DNA of 40,239 nucleotides from Candidatus Methylomirabilota bacterium (lineage in GTDB: Bacteria; Methylomirabilota; Methylomirabilia; Rokubacteriales; CSP1-6). Under the pieces are notes generated by a model that saw only the letters and a list, made by a program, of their open reading frames with translations, ran no database searches and was not told the DNA's origin. This document shows positions 8,269-16,554 of the stretch, piece by piece. Position 1 is the stretch's first letter; every line of letters starts with the position of its first letter. The stretch is from assembly GCA_035260325.1 (NCBI GenBank), contig DATFVL010000030.1, positions 1-40,239 of the forward strand, read 5' to 3'. Both the position numbers and the translations under genes were made by a program.

Positions 8269-10542
8269 TTACGGCGCGGCGCGCCGGAGCGCCGCGAGGA
8301 CCCGCGCGGGCGTGAGGGGCAGGGCCGTGAGCGCGACGCCGTGCTCGCGGAGCGCGTCGCAGACGGCGTTGGCGATGGCCGCGCCGAGCCCGGGATTGCC
8401 GCACTCGCCGAGGCCGCGGAGGCCGAGCGGGTTGGTCCGCGCGGGGATTTCCTGGAAGAAGCACTCGATCGGCGGGACGTCGTCCGCCAGCGGCAGTGCG
8501 TAGTCGAGGAGCGTGCCGCAGAGCGGCTGGCCCGCCGTGTCGTACTCGAGGCTCTCCAACAGCGCGTTGCCGATGCCGAACGCGACGCCGCCGACGAGCT
8601 GCCCCTCGATCAGCGCCGGGTTCACGGCGCGGCCCACGTCGGCGCCGACGACCACGCGGCGCAGGTGCACGCGCCCCGTCGCCTCGTCCACGTCGAGCAC
8701 GACCCCGACGGCGCAGCCGGCGTAGGTGACCTTGGCGACGGTGAACGACGCGCCGGCGGCCAGCCGCCCGCGCGCGGCCAGCTCGTCGAGCGTGACGCTC
8801 TTGCCGTTCGCGCGCAGCCGGCCCCGCGCGTACTCGACGGCGTCGGCGGGCCCGCCGAGCAGCGCGGCGGCGCGCGTCTTCGCCTCCTCGACGAGCTTCG
8901 CGGCGGCGAGGTGTACGGCGTTGCCCGCCATCACGGTGCCGCGCGAGCCGTAGGTGCCGACGCCGCTCTCGATGGCCGCCGTGTCCGGATGGCGCACGAC
9001 GAAGCGGTCGGCCGGGAGCCCGAGCGCGTCCCCGAGGATCTGCGCGAGCGCGGTCTCGAGCCCCGGTCCCATGGATGAGGCGCCCGTGTCCACCGTGAAG
9101 GTGGCGTCCGCCTTCGCCTCGACGTGCGCCGTCTCGAACGGGCCGAGCCCCGTCTTCTCGACGTAGGCGGCCAGGCCGATGCCGCGGCGCACGCCCCGCG
9201 GCGCGAGCGCCCGCTGCTCGTCGCGCGCCCGGGCGTAGTCGAGCCGGCGCAGCAGCTCCTCGAAGAGCGCCGGGAAATCGCCCGAGTCGTAGACGGTCGT
9301 GGCGCCGAACGAGGTCGTGCCCGTGTCGTAGGGCATCTCGTCGGGACGGATCAGGTTGCGCCGCCGCAGCTCGGCCGGGTCGAGCCGGAGTCGCGCGGCC
9401 GCGACGTCGAGCAGCCGCTCACGCGCGAAGTTGCACTCCGGGCGGCCGGGCGAGCGGAGCGTGCCGACGGGCGTCTTGTTCGTCACGACGCTCCAGAGGT
9501 CGCACGCGTAGGCGGGCACGCGGTACGGCCCCGGCAGGAGCGCCGCACCGAACTCGGCGGGCACGAGCGCCGCCGTCCGCACGTACGCGCCGATGTCGGC
9601 GTGGATCACGGCGCGCATGCCGACGATGCGCCCCGCGGCGTCGAGCCCGATCTCGAGGTCGTACTCGGTCTCGCGCGCGTGGTTCGCCGCGACGAGGTTC
9701 TCGCGGCGGTCCTCGATGAAGCGCACGGGACGGCCGAGCTTCAGCGCGGCGAGCGGGACCAGGATGTCCTCCGGGTAGAGCTCGCCGCGGACGCCGAAGC
9801 CGCCGCCCACGTCCACCTCGGTGAGGCGGAGCGCGCCGGGCGGAATCCCGAAGATCGGCGCGAGGATCCCGCGGTTGATGTGGATGCACTTGGTCGAGCC
9901 GATGAGGTGCAGCTCGCCGCCCCGCGGGTCGGGCGGCACGGCGACGAGCCCGCGCGTCTCGAGGGCGGCCGCCGTCTGCCGCGAGTGGCGGAAGCGCTCG
10001 CGCACGACGAGGTGCGCGCCGGCGAGGGCCGCGCCGGCGTCACCGACGCGCATCCGGATCGTCGCGACGTTGTTTCCGTCGGTCCCGGGGAAGAGCCGCG
10101 GCGCGTCGGGCGCGAGCGCGGCGGCGACGCTCGCGCACGCCGGGAGGGGCGCGTAGTCCACGCGGATCAGCTCGAGCGCGTCGGCGGCGACGTAGCGGTC
10201 GTCGGCGACGACGAGGGCCACGGGCTCGCCGACGTAGCGCGCGACGCCGCGCGCGATCGCGGGCTGGAGGTAGCGCGCCGTGCCGTCGGGCGCGGGGACG
10301 CGGTTCGGGATGACGGCGTCCGCGGGCACGTCGGCGGCCGTGAGGACCGCGCGCACGCCGGGAAGCCGCAGCGCGCGGGCGGCGTCGATCCCGACGATGC
10401 GCGCGTGCGCGTGCGGCGACCGGAGGACGGCCGCCTCGAGCGTGCCCGGCGGCCGGACGTCGCCGACGAATCGGCCGCGGCCGGCCGCGAGTCGCTCGCC
10501 GCCGAGGCGCGGGTGGCTGGCGCCGATCATCGCGACCCGCAT
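8269..10542 (-). CDS. molybdopterin-binding subunit of a xanthine dehydrogenase-family hydroxylase (orphan)
   Basis: Large subunit of a molybdenum hydroxylase (CO dehydrogenase/aldehyde oxidase type), 757 residues. It has the N-terminal Ald_Xan_dh_C domain (RGRFVGDVRPPGTLEAAVL, RSPHAHARIVGID), the molybdopterin-contact motif GGGFGVRGELYPED, and near the C-terminus LRGLGECGNPG, where the Glu of the catalytic GE-x-G motif is present. No 2Fe-2S or FAD subunit gene lies beside it, which is unusual because the three normally form one operon. ATG 10542 is the outer start; ATG 10530 (MIGASHPRLGG) matches the usual start of the family better and leaves room for the promoter. No Tat signal is visible, so it is probably cytoplasmic. 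Confidence 0.88.
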   Translation of the reverse strand: MRVAMIGASHPRLGGERLAAGRGRFVGDVRPPGTLEAAVLRSPHAHARIVGIDAARALRLPGVRAVLTAADVPADAVIPNRVPAPDGTARYLQPAIARGVARYVGEPVALVVADDRYVAADALELIRVDYAPLPACASVAAALAPDAPRLFPGTDGNNVATIRMRVGDAGAALAGAHLVVRERFRHSRQTAAALETRGLVAVPPDPRGGELHLIGSTKCIHINRGILAPIFGIPPGALRLTEVDVGGGFGVRGELYPEDILVPLAALKLGRPVRFIEDRRENLVAANHARETEYDLEIGLDAAGRIVGMRAVIHADIGAYVRTAALVPAEFGAALLPGPYRVPAYACDLWSVVTNKTPVGTLRSPGRPECNFARERLLDVAAARLRLDPAELRRRNLIRPDEMPYDTGTTSFGATTVYDSGDFPALFEELLRRLDYARARDEQRALAPRGVRRGIGLAAYVEKTGLGPFETAHVEAKADATFTVDTGASSMGPGLETALAQILGDALGLPADRFVVRHPDTAAIESGVGTYGSRGTVMAGNAVHLAAAKLVEEAKTRAAALLGGPADAVEYARGRLRANGKSVTLDELAARGRLAAGASFTVAKVTYAGCAVGVVLDVDEATGRVHLRRVVVGADVGRAVNPALIEGQLVGGVAFGIGNALLESLEYDTAGQPLCGTLLDYALPLADDVPPIECFFQEIPARTNPLGLRGLGECGNPGLGAAIANAVCDALREHGVALTALPLTPARVLAALRRAAP

Positions 10543-10544
10543 GA

Positions 10545-10551
10545 TACCCTA
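10545..10551. promoter_or_regulatory. overlapping divergent -10 region
   Basis: The gap between the divergent starts 10542 and 10560 is only 17 bases. It holds TACCCT on the plus strand (10545-10550), nine bases before the pepP ATG, and TAGGGT on the minus strand (10551 to 10546). The plus box implies an almost leaderless pepP transcript. The minus box suggests the true start of the molybdopterin subunit is ATG 10530. Confidence 0.35.
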
Positions 10552-10559
10552 GGACGCGT

Positions 10560-12014
10560 ATGGCGACACGCGACCTCGAGCCGTTCGCGGACCGCCGGCT
10601 GCGCTTCGCCGCCGCGCTCGGCGACGCGATCGCGGTCGTGCCCGGCGCGCAGGAGGTCCGGCGCAACGGCGACGTCAACTACGAGTTCCGCCAGAGCTCC
10701 GATTTCTTCTTCCTCACGGGCTTCGACGAGCCCGACGCCGTCGCGGTCATCAATCCGGCGCACGCCAAGGAGCGCTACGTCCTCTTCGTGCGCCCGCGCG
10801 ACCGCGAGATGGAGACCTGGAACGGCCGGCGCGCGGGCGTCGAGGGCGCGGTCGCGACCTACGGCGCCGACGCGGCGTACCCGATCGAGGCCCTCGACGA
10901 GAAGCTCCGCGACTACCTGATCGGCCGCTCGACGCTCTTCTACCGCCTCGGCAACGCGGCGTTCGACGGGCGGATCACGCGGCTCGTCGTCGAGCTGCGG
11001 GCGGCCCGCGCGCGCGGCCTGCAGGCACCGGTCGCGCTCGAGGACCCGGGGCCGATCCTCCACGAGATGCGCCTGCGCCGCTCGCCCGCCGAGCTCGCGC
11101 GGCACCGGCGCGCGTGCGCGATCAGCCGCGACGCGCACATCGAGGCGATGCGCTACGCGCGCCCCGGCCTCTACGAGTACCAGGTACAGGCGGCGCTCGA
11201 GTTCGTCTTCCGCGCGAGCGGCTCGCCGCGCAACGGTTACCCGTCCATCGTCGCGTCCGGCCCGAACGCCTGCGTCCTCCACTACACCGAGAACACGCGG
11301 CGCCTGGAGGACGGCGACCTGCTGCTGATCGACGCCGGCTGCGAGTACGGCTACCACTCCGCCGACATCACGCGCACGTTCCCCGTCAACGGCCGCTTCA
11401 CGCCCCCGCAGCGGGCGATCTACGGGCTCGTGCTGAAGGCGCAGCTCGCGGGCATCGCCGCGGCGCGGCCCGGCGCCCGCTACGAGGCGGTGCACGAGGC
11501 GGCGCGCCGCGTGCTGGCAGAGGGGCTCGTCGGGCTCGGGCTCGTGCCGCGCGGGCTCGAGGACACGCTCGCGATGCACCACTACCGCGAGTTCTACATG
11601 CACGGCACCGGCCACTGGCTCGGCATGGACGTCCACGACGTCGGCGACTACCGGATCGACGGCAAGTCGCGCGTGCTCGAGCCTGGCATGGTCTTCACCG
11701 TCGAGCCCGGCCTCTACTTCGATCTCGAGCGCGAGACCGCGACCTTCCACCTCCGCGAGTACAGCGAGGACGAGATGTGGGAGCGGCGCCTCCGCCTCGG
11801 CATGGCGGCGGCGAAGCGGCTCGAGGAGGAGGAGAAGGCGAAGGCCGAGAAGGTCCTCCACCCGATCCCGGGGGAATTTCGCGGGATCGGCGTCCGCATC
11901 GAGGACGACGTGCTCGTCACCGAGGACGGCTCGGAGGTGCTCACCGCGGGCACGCCGAAGACCGTGGACGAGATCGAGCGCGTCTGCGCCGAGCCCCCGC
12001 GCCTGCCGCGCTGA
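10560..12014 (+). CDS. pepP: Xaa-Pro aminopeptidase (M24B family)
   Basis: Dinuclear-metal aminopeptidase that releases the N-terminal residue before proline. The 484-residue protein has the AMP_N domain (QSSDFFFLTGFDEPDAVAVI) and a pita-bread M24 domain with all five metal ligands visible: Asp in LLIDAG, Asp in HSADITR, His in GTGHWLGMD, Glu in TVEPG and Glu in RIEDD. The second catalytic His is in MDVHDVGDY. Start ATG 10560 follows closely on a -10 box. Length is slightly above the E. coli enzyme because of a charged insert (about residues 400-435, EEEEKAKAEK). Confidence 0.93.
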   Translation: MATRDLEPFADRRLRFAAALGDAIAVVPGAQEVRRNGDVNYEFRQSSDFFFLTGFDEPDAVAVINPAHAKERYVLFVRPRDREMETWNGRRAGVEGAVATYGADAAYPIEALDEKLRDYLIGRSTLFYRLGNAAFDGRITRLVVELRAARARGLQAPVALEDPGPILHEMRLRRSPAELARHRRACAISRDAHIEAMRYARPGLYEYQVQAALEFVFRASGSPRNGYPSIVASGPNACVLHYTENTRRLEDGDLLLIDAGCEYGYHSADITRTFPVNGRFTPPQRAIYGLVLKAQLAGIAAARPGARYEAVHEAARRVLAEGLVGLGLVPRGLEDTLAMHHYREFYMHGTGHWLGMDVHDVGDYRIDGKSRVLEPGMVFTVEPGLYFDLERETATFHLREYSEDEMWERRLRLGMAAAKRLEEEEKAKAEKVLHPIPGEFRGIGVRIEDDVLVTEDGSEVLTAGTPKTVDEIERVCAEPPRLPR

Positions 12015-12046
12015 GCGCCTAGTCCCGTCGGCTCCATTCGGGGTGG

Positions 12047-12052
12047 TACGAT
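12047..12052 (+). promoter_or_regulatory. -10 element of the TonB receptor gene
   Basis: TACGAT followed by GGCGCGCCC and then ATG 12062. The expected start of transcription falls within about three bases of the ATG. The word TA-N-N-AT-GGCGCG recurs at other gene starts in the window. No clear -35 box. Confidence 0.45.
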
Positions 12053-12061
12053 GGCGCGCCC

Positions 12062-14179
12062 ATGCGCGCCCGTCCCGTCCCCACGCTGGCCGTCCTGCTC
12101 CTGCTCGTTCCCGCCGCGGCGGCCCAGGAGCCCGCGCCGGCGGCGCGCCTGCCCGAAGTGCGCGTGACCGCGCCGGCGCCCGCCGGGTCGCTCCTCGACC
12201 TGACGACGCCGGGCCGCGTCGACCGGCTCGGCGAGGAGGAGATCCGGGGCGCGCGTCCCTCGGCGCTGCCCGACGTCCTCGAGCGCCTTCCCGGCGTCAC
12301 CCTCCAGAACGAGCAGGGCAGCCGCTTCCAGCCGAACCTCTCGCTGCGCGGGTTCGGCGTGTCGTCGGTGACGGGCCTGCCGCAGGGCTTCAGCGTCTTC
12401 CTCGACGGCGTGCGGCTCAACGAGCCGACGGTGGAGGAGGTGAACTTCGACCTGATCCCGCTCGAGGACGTCGAGCGCATCGAGGTGATCCGCGGCCCGT
12501 CCGTCCTCTTCGGGCGCAACACGCTCGGCGGCGCGATCAACCTGGTCACGCGGCGGGGCCGGGAGACGCGCGAGATCGTCCCCGAGGCCGCGGTCGGGAG
12601 CTTCGGCCGCCGCGACCTCCGTCTTCGGCTCGGCGGCGCGGCGCGGCCGCTCGATTGGGCGCTCTCGCTCACCGACTCGCGCGACGACGGCTATCGAGAC
12701 TTCACCGGCGGCCGCACGTCACGCGCCTTCGCCAAGGTGGGGCTGGACCTCGGCGGCACGGACCTGACGCTCTCCTACCAGTACGCCAACAACCGCATCG
12801 GCCAGGCGGGCTCGCTGCCCGAGGGCGAGGCGCGGCGCCACCCGCGGCACAACTTCTCGCCCGACTTCTTCGCGCCCGAGCTCCACATGGCGACGCTGAA
12901 CAGCGAGTACCGGCTCGACGAGCGGCTGACGCTCGCCGTCAACGCATTCGTCCGCGCGCTCGACGCCGAGCAGTTCAACAAGAACCTGATCGCGCCGAAC
13001 AGCCGCCTCGTGACCAGGACGCTCTCCACGGGCGGCACGCTCCAGGCGACCCACGACGGCACGCTCGCGGGCCGGCGCAACGTCCTCGTCGGCGGCGTCG
13101 AGTACGCGCGCCACGACGTTCGGAGCCGGACGTTCGAGGAGCCGCCGGGAGGCCGCACGCTCGACGCGGACCTCGGCGACACGCAGGACGCGCTCGGCGT
13201 GTACGCGCAGGACGCGCTGACGGTGGCCCGCGATCTCCTCGTTCCCGGCTCCACGCTGGTCGTCACGGTGGCCGGGCGCTGGGACAGCCTGCGCCACGAC
13301 ATCGCCGACCGGCTCGGTGGGGCGAGCGGCGGCGTGCACGGCTACGACCGGTTCAATCCGCGCGCCGGCGTCACCTTCGCGCCGAGCGCGCGCCTGCGCG
13401 TCTACGCGAGCTACGCCGAGGGCTTCCGCGCCCCGGCGTTCCTCGAGCTCACGTGCGCCGGCCCGGGCGCCGTGTGCCCCGGGCTCCAGGTGGGGGTGGC
13501 GCCCGATCCGCCGCTCAACGCGGTGACGGCGCGGAGCTACGAAGTGGGCACGCAGGCGCGGCCCCTCGCCTGGCTCGACGTGGACCTCGCGGGCTTCCGC
13601 ACGGACGTGAGCGACGACATCTTCTCCGTGGCGCCGTCGGGGACGACGGGCGTGTTCTTCCAGAACGTGGGGAGGACGCGGCGTGAGGGCGTCGAACTCG
13701 CCCTCCGCGTGCGCCCCCTCGAGGGCGTCGAGACGTTCGTCAACTACGCGTTCACGCGCGCCACGTTCCAGGATCGCGTCGAGCTGGCGACGCCGCTCGC
13801 CCCGGGCGCCCAGACCGTCCGGCCCGGCGACTCGCTCGCGCTCGTCCCGCGGCACCGGTGGAACGCTGGCGTCGTGTACCGGCCGTGGCCTTGGCTCGCG
13901 CTGTCGCTGGATGCCCGCTACGTCGGGTCCCAGGTCCTGCGGGGCGACGAGGCGAATCGGCACGACCCGATGCCGGCGTACTGGGTGACGAACGTGGGGG
14001 CGACGCTGAGGCTCCGAGCCGTCGAGGCGTTCGTCAGCGTCAACAACGCCCTCGACGAGCGTTACGCGACCTTCGGCACGTTCGCGGTCAACGGGCGCGA
14101 GGCCGGGCAGCCGGTCCAGCGCTTCCTGTCGCCGGGCCCCCCGCTGAACGTCCTCGCCGGCCTTCGCTACGCCTTCTAG
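12062..14179 (+). CDS. TonB-dependent outer-membrane receptor
   Basis: A 705-residue energy-coupled outer-membrane importer. It has a Sec signal peptide (hydrophobic TLAVLLLLVPAAAA, cleavage near residue 20), a TonB-box-like EVRVTAP after it, a plug domain (about residues 50-165: LPDVLERLPGVTL, SLRGFGV, VERIEVIRGPSVLFGRNTLG then GAINLVT), and a 22-strand-type barrel with the final strand ending in Phe (LAGLRYAF). The barrel segment DVDLAGFRTDVSDDIFS resembles FecA/siderophore-type receptors, so a ferric siderophore or similar chelate is the most likely cargo, but the cargo is not provable. TonB/ExbBD are not in the window. Its stop lies four bases from the convergent hydrolase. Confidence 0.93.
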   Translation: MRARPVPTLAVLLLLVPAAAAQEPAPAARLPEVRVTAPAPAGSLLDLTTPGRVDRLGEEEIRGARPSALPDVLERLPGVTLQNEQGSRFQPNLSLRGFGVSSVTGLPQGFSVFLDGVRLNEPTVEEVNFDLIPLEDVERIEVIRGPSVLFGRNTLGGAINLVTRRGRETREIVPEAAVGSFGRRDLRLRLGGAARPLDWALSLTDSRDDGYRDFTGGRTSRAFAKVGLDLGGTDLTLSYQYANNRIGQAGSLPEGEARRHPRHNFSPDFFAPELHMATLNSEYRLDERLTLAVNAFVRALDAEQFNKNLIAPNSRLVTRTLSTGGTLQATHDGTLAGRRNVLVGGVEYARHDVRSRTFEEPPGGRTLDADLGDTQDALGVYAQDALTVARDLLVPGSTLVVTVAGRWDSLRHDIADRLGGASGGVHGYDRFNPRAGVTFAPSARLRVYASYAEGFRAPAFLELTCAGPGAVCPGLQVGVAPDPPLNAVTARSYEVGTQARPLAWLDVDLAGFRTDVSDDIFSVAPSGTTGVFFQNVGRTRREGVELALRVRPLEGVETFVNYAFTRATFQDRVELATPLAPGAQTVRPGDSLALVPRHRWNAGVVYRPWPWLALSLDARYVGSQVLRGDEANRHDPMPAYWVTNVGATLRLRAVEAFVSVNNALDERYATFGTFAVNGREAGQPVQRFLSPGPPLNVLAGLRYAF

Positions 14180-14183
14180 CGGA

Positions 14184-15080
14184 TCAGGCGGCGTCCCGCA
14201 GGAACGCGCGGACCTCGCTCACGACGCGCTCGGGCGCCTCGCGCATCATGAAGTGGCCGACGCCGGGGATGCGCTCGAGCGTGAGCTTCGAGAAGTACTC
14301 GGGGAGCCGGTCGGCCCAGGCGACGGGGAGGATCGCGTCGCTGTCGCCCCAGAGGACCAGCGTGGGCACGTCGAGGCGGAGGGTCTTCGGCTCGAGGTCG
14401 GCCTGCGTCGTGCGCAGGCGCTCGAAGGCCTTGTAGTACGCGAAGCCGCCGCGCAGCGCGCCCGGCTGCGAGTACGCGTCCACCCAGTGCGCGAGCTCCG
14501 CGTCGGTCACCCAGTCCTTCTTGCCCGACCAGTGCGTCAGGAAGTGGCGCAGGTAGAGCCGTGTCGCCTCGCGGCTCGCGCCGATCAGCTCGTGAGCCCA
14601 CGGCTGCGTGTGGAAGATCTGGTACCAGATCTCGCGCGTGTGGCCCGGCTCGCGCCAGCGGCGCCCGATCCCGGGGTAGGGCGGATCGAACAGCACGAGC
14701 CGCGTCACGAGCTCGGGGAAGAGCCGCGCGAGCGGCTGGGCGACGGTCGCGCCGATGTCGTGGGCGACGACGGCGACGCGCGAGAGCCCGAGCGCCCGCG
14801 CGAAGCCGCCGATCTCGCGGGCAACGACGTCGCGCGCGTAGCCCTGCTCGGGCGGGACGTCGGGCTTGTCGGAGTAGGCGAAGCCCCGGAGGTCGGGCAC
14901 GATCACGTCGTGGTGCGCGGCGAGCGGCGGGATGACCGGCGCCCACTCGTACCAGAAGCCCGGCCAGCCGTGCAGCAGGAGCACCGGCGAGCCCGCGCCC
15001 TGGCGGACGTAGTGCAGGCGCACCCCGTCCACGCTCACGAACCCGTGCGTCCACGGTCCCGTCGGGCCTCCGCTCGTCAT
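14184..15080 (-). CDS. alpha/beta hydrolase, epoxide hydrolase / haloacid dehalogenase-like
   Basis: A 298-residue alpha/beta-hydrolase with an Asp nucleophile. Visible features are the oxyanion motif HGWPGFWYEW (residues 38-47), the nucleophile elbow VAHDIGA with Asp108, a second acid in LWGDSDAI (Asp246/248) and the catalytic His276 in GVGHFM. An Asp nucleophile plus HGxP is diagnostic of epoxide hydrolases and fluoroacetate or haloalkane dehalogenases rather than esterases. The cap domain (about 135-220) is aromatic-rich. Starts at ATG 15080 with CGGAGGAC upstream and shares a bidirectional promoter with the phosphotransferase. Confidence 0.87.
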   Translation of the reverse strand: MTSGGPTGPWTHGFVSVDGVRLHYVRQGAGSPVLLLHGWPGFWYEWAPVIPPLAAHHDVIVPDLRGFAYSDKPDVPPEQGYARDVVAREIGGFARALGLSRVAVVAHDIGATVAQPLARLFPELVTRLVLFDPPYPGIGRRWREPGHTREIWYQIFHTQPWAHELIGASREATRLYLRHFLTHWSGKKDWVTDAELAHWVDAYSQPGALRGGFAYYKAFERLRTTQADLEPKTLRLDVPTLVLWGDSDAILPVAWADRLPEYFSKLTLERIPGVGHFMMREAPERVVSEVRAFLRDAA

Positions 15081-15101
15081 GTGCCGTCCTCCGGAAGTCG
15101 G

Positions 15102-15109
15102 ATTATACT
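15102..15109. promoter_or_regulatory. bidirectional -10 region
   Basis: ATTATACT reads TATAAT on the minus strand (15107 to 15102), a perfect consensus facing the hydrolase, and TATACT on the plus strand (15104-15109) facing the phosphotransferase. Both genes have good ribosome-binding sites after it. No convincing -35 boxes. Confidence 0.6.
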
Positions 15110-15133
15110 GGCGCGCGCGGGAGGACGGCCCGG

Positions 15134-16177
15134 ATGATCTCGACCACCGCGGAGGTCCGCGAGCAGCACCGCTTCGACGTCGACGCGCTCGAGCGCTTCC
15201 TGCGCGCGCGCGGGCCGGGCTTCGCGGGCCCGCTCGCCGTGCGGCAGTTCCGCGGCGGCCAGTCGAATCCGACGTACTACCTGACGGCCGGCGGCAAGGA
15301 GTACGTCCTGCGCCGCAAGCCCCCGGGCAAGCTCTTGCCCTCCGCGCACGCGGTGGACCGCGAGTACCGCGTGATCACGGCGCTCAGCACGACCGGCTTC
15401 CCCGTGCCACGCACCCACGTCCTCTGCGAGGACGACGCGGTCATCGGCACCGCGTTCTACCTCATGGACTGTGTCCACGGGCGCGTCATCACCGACCCGG
15501 CGGTCCCCGATCTCACGCCGCGCGAGCGCACCGCGATCTACGATTCGCTGGGCGAGACGCTGGCCCGGCTGCATACCGTAGACTGGCGACAGCTCGGGCT
15601 CACGGACTTCGGGCGGCCGGGGAACTACTTCGCGCGCCAGATCCACCGCTGGACCCAGCAGTACCGCGCGTCCGAGACGGAGAAGATCGAGGCGATGGAG
15701 CGGCTGATCGCGTGGCTGCCCGCGAACCTCCCGCCCGGCGACGAAACGACGCTCGTCCACGGCGACTTCCGGCTGGGCAACGTCATCATCCATCCGACCG
15801 AGCCGCGCGTCGCGGCGGTGCTCGACTGGGAGCTCTCGACGCTCGGTCACCCGCTCGGCGACCTCGCGTACAACTGCCTGCCGTACCGTTTCACGCGCGA
15901 GTGGGAGGGGCTCGCGGACAAGAATCTCGAGGACCTGGGGCTTCCGACCGAGCAGGCGTACGTCGCCGCCTACTGCCGGCGGACGGGCCGCGCGGGGATC
16001 CCGGAGTGGGAGTGGTGCCTGGCCTTCGCGATGTTCCGGCTGGCCGCGATCGCGCAGGGGATCATGGGGCGCGTCGTCGCCGGCACCGCCAACGACCCGA
16101 ACGCGCGCGAGCGCGGCGCGCGCGCCCGGCCGCTCGCCGAGTCCGCGTGGGAGCTCGTCGCCAAGCAGGCCGGCTGA
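15134..16177 (+). CDS. phosphotransferase family protein (APH fold, ACAD10 N-domain-like)
   Basis: A 347-residue aminoglycoside-phosphotransferase-fold kinase of the kind fused to or encoded beside ACAD10/11 acyl-CoA dehydrogenases. In mammals such domains phosphorylate 4-hydroxyacyl-CoAs so that they can enter beta-oxidation; that function here is inference. The sequence shows the substrate/ATP lobe GGQSNPTYYLTAGGKEYVLR followed by RKPPGK, the catalytic loop VHGDFRLGNVI with the Brenner-type Asp, and the metal-binding VLDWELSTLGHPLGDLAYN. ATG 15134 is preceded by GGGAGG. The matching acyl-CoA dehydrogenase is at 2265-3473, not adjacent. Confidence 0.9.
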   Translation: MISTTAEVREQHRFDVDALERFLRARGPGFAGPLAVRQFRGGQSNPTYYLTAGGKEYVLRRKPPGKLLPSAHAVDREYRVITALSTTGFPVPRTHVLCEDDAVIGTAFYLMDCVHGRVITDPAVPDLTPRERTAIYDSLGETLARLHTVDWRQLGLTDFGRPGNYFARQIHRWTQQYRASETEKIEAMERLIAWLPANLPPGDETTLVHGDFRLGNVIIHPTEPRVAAVLDWELSTLGHPLGDLAYNCLPYRFTREWEGLADKNLEDLGLPTEQAYVAAYCRRTGRAGIPEWEWCLAFAMFRLAAIAQGIMGRVVAGTANDPNARERGARARPLAESAWELVAKQAG

Positions 16178-16189
16178 GCGGACGCGTCA

Positions 16190-16224
16190 GGCGCCGCCGC
16201 ATTCTTCGCCGACGGCGGGGCGCC
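16190..16224. terminator. convergent intergenic hairpin
   Basis: GGCGCCGCCG and CGGCGGGGCGCC pair with one two-base bulge around a 13-base loop, in the 50-base gap between two convergent genes. No T tract on either strand; a bidirectional terminator is plausible. Confidence 0.35.
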
Positions 16225-16227
16225 GTC

Positions 16228-16554
16228 CTAGTCGGCCGCCACCGCCTTCCGCGCGGCGGCGATCTCCTGCCGGACGGCGTCACGGCCGGGGAAGTCGCGG
16301 TCCGCCTTCCGGTACCAGTGGCGCGCGTTGTCGAGGTCGCCCTCGAGCGTGTGCACGATGCCGTGCAGCCACGCGGCGAGCGGCGACTTCTCCTTCTGCA
16401 CGATCTCGTGGGCCTGCTGCCAGGCGCCCTCCGCGAGGAATTCGACGGCCCTCGCGAGCGTCGCGGTCTTCGTCGTCGGCGTGCGTCGCCCGGCGGAGGC
16501 CTTCAGTTGCAGGCCTCGAAGAGCCCGGCCGCCCCCTGGCCGCCGCCGACGCAC
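16228..16554 (-). CDS. small TPR-like conserved hypothetical protein
   Basis: Coding is clear for about 90 residues, with a helical-repeat look: LARAVEFLAEGAWQQAHEIV then SPLAAWLHGIVHTLEGDLDN and ARHWYRKA. This resembles short tetratricopeptide proteins that bind partners rather than catalyse. The start is uncertain: the first usual start codon upstream is GTG 16554, which lies inside the 3' end of the thiolase gene in another frame and would add an Arg/Gly-rich N-terminus. Initiation at a CTG or other codon near the thiolase stop is the alternative. Either way it is translationally linked to the thiolase. Confidence 0.6.
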   Translation of the reverse strand: MRRRRPGGGRALRGLQLKASAGRRTPTTKTATLARAVEFLAEGAWQQAHEIVQKEKSPLAAWLHGIVHTLEGDLDNARHWYRKADRDFPGRDAVRQEIAAARKAVAAD

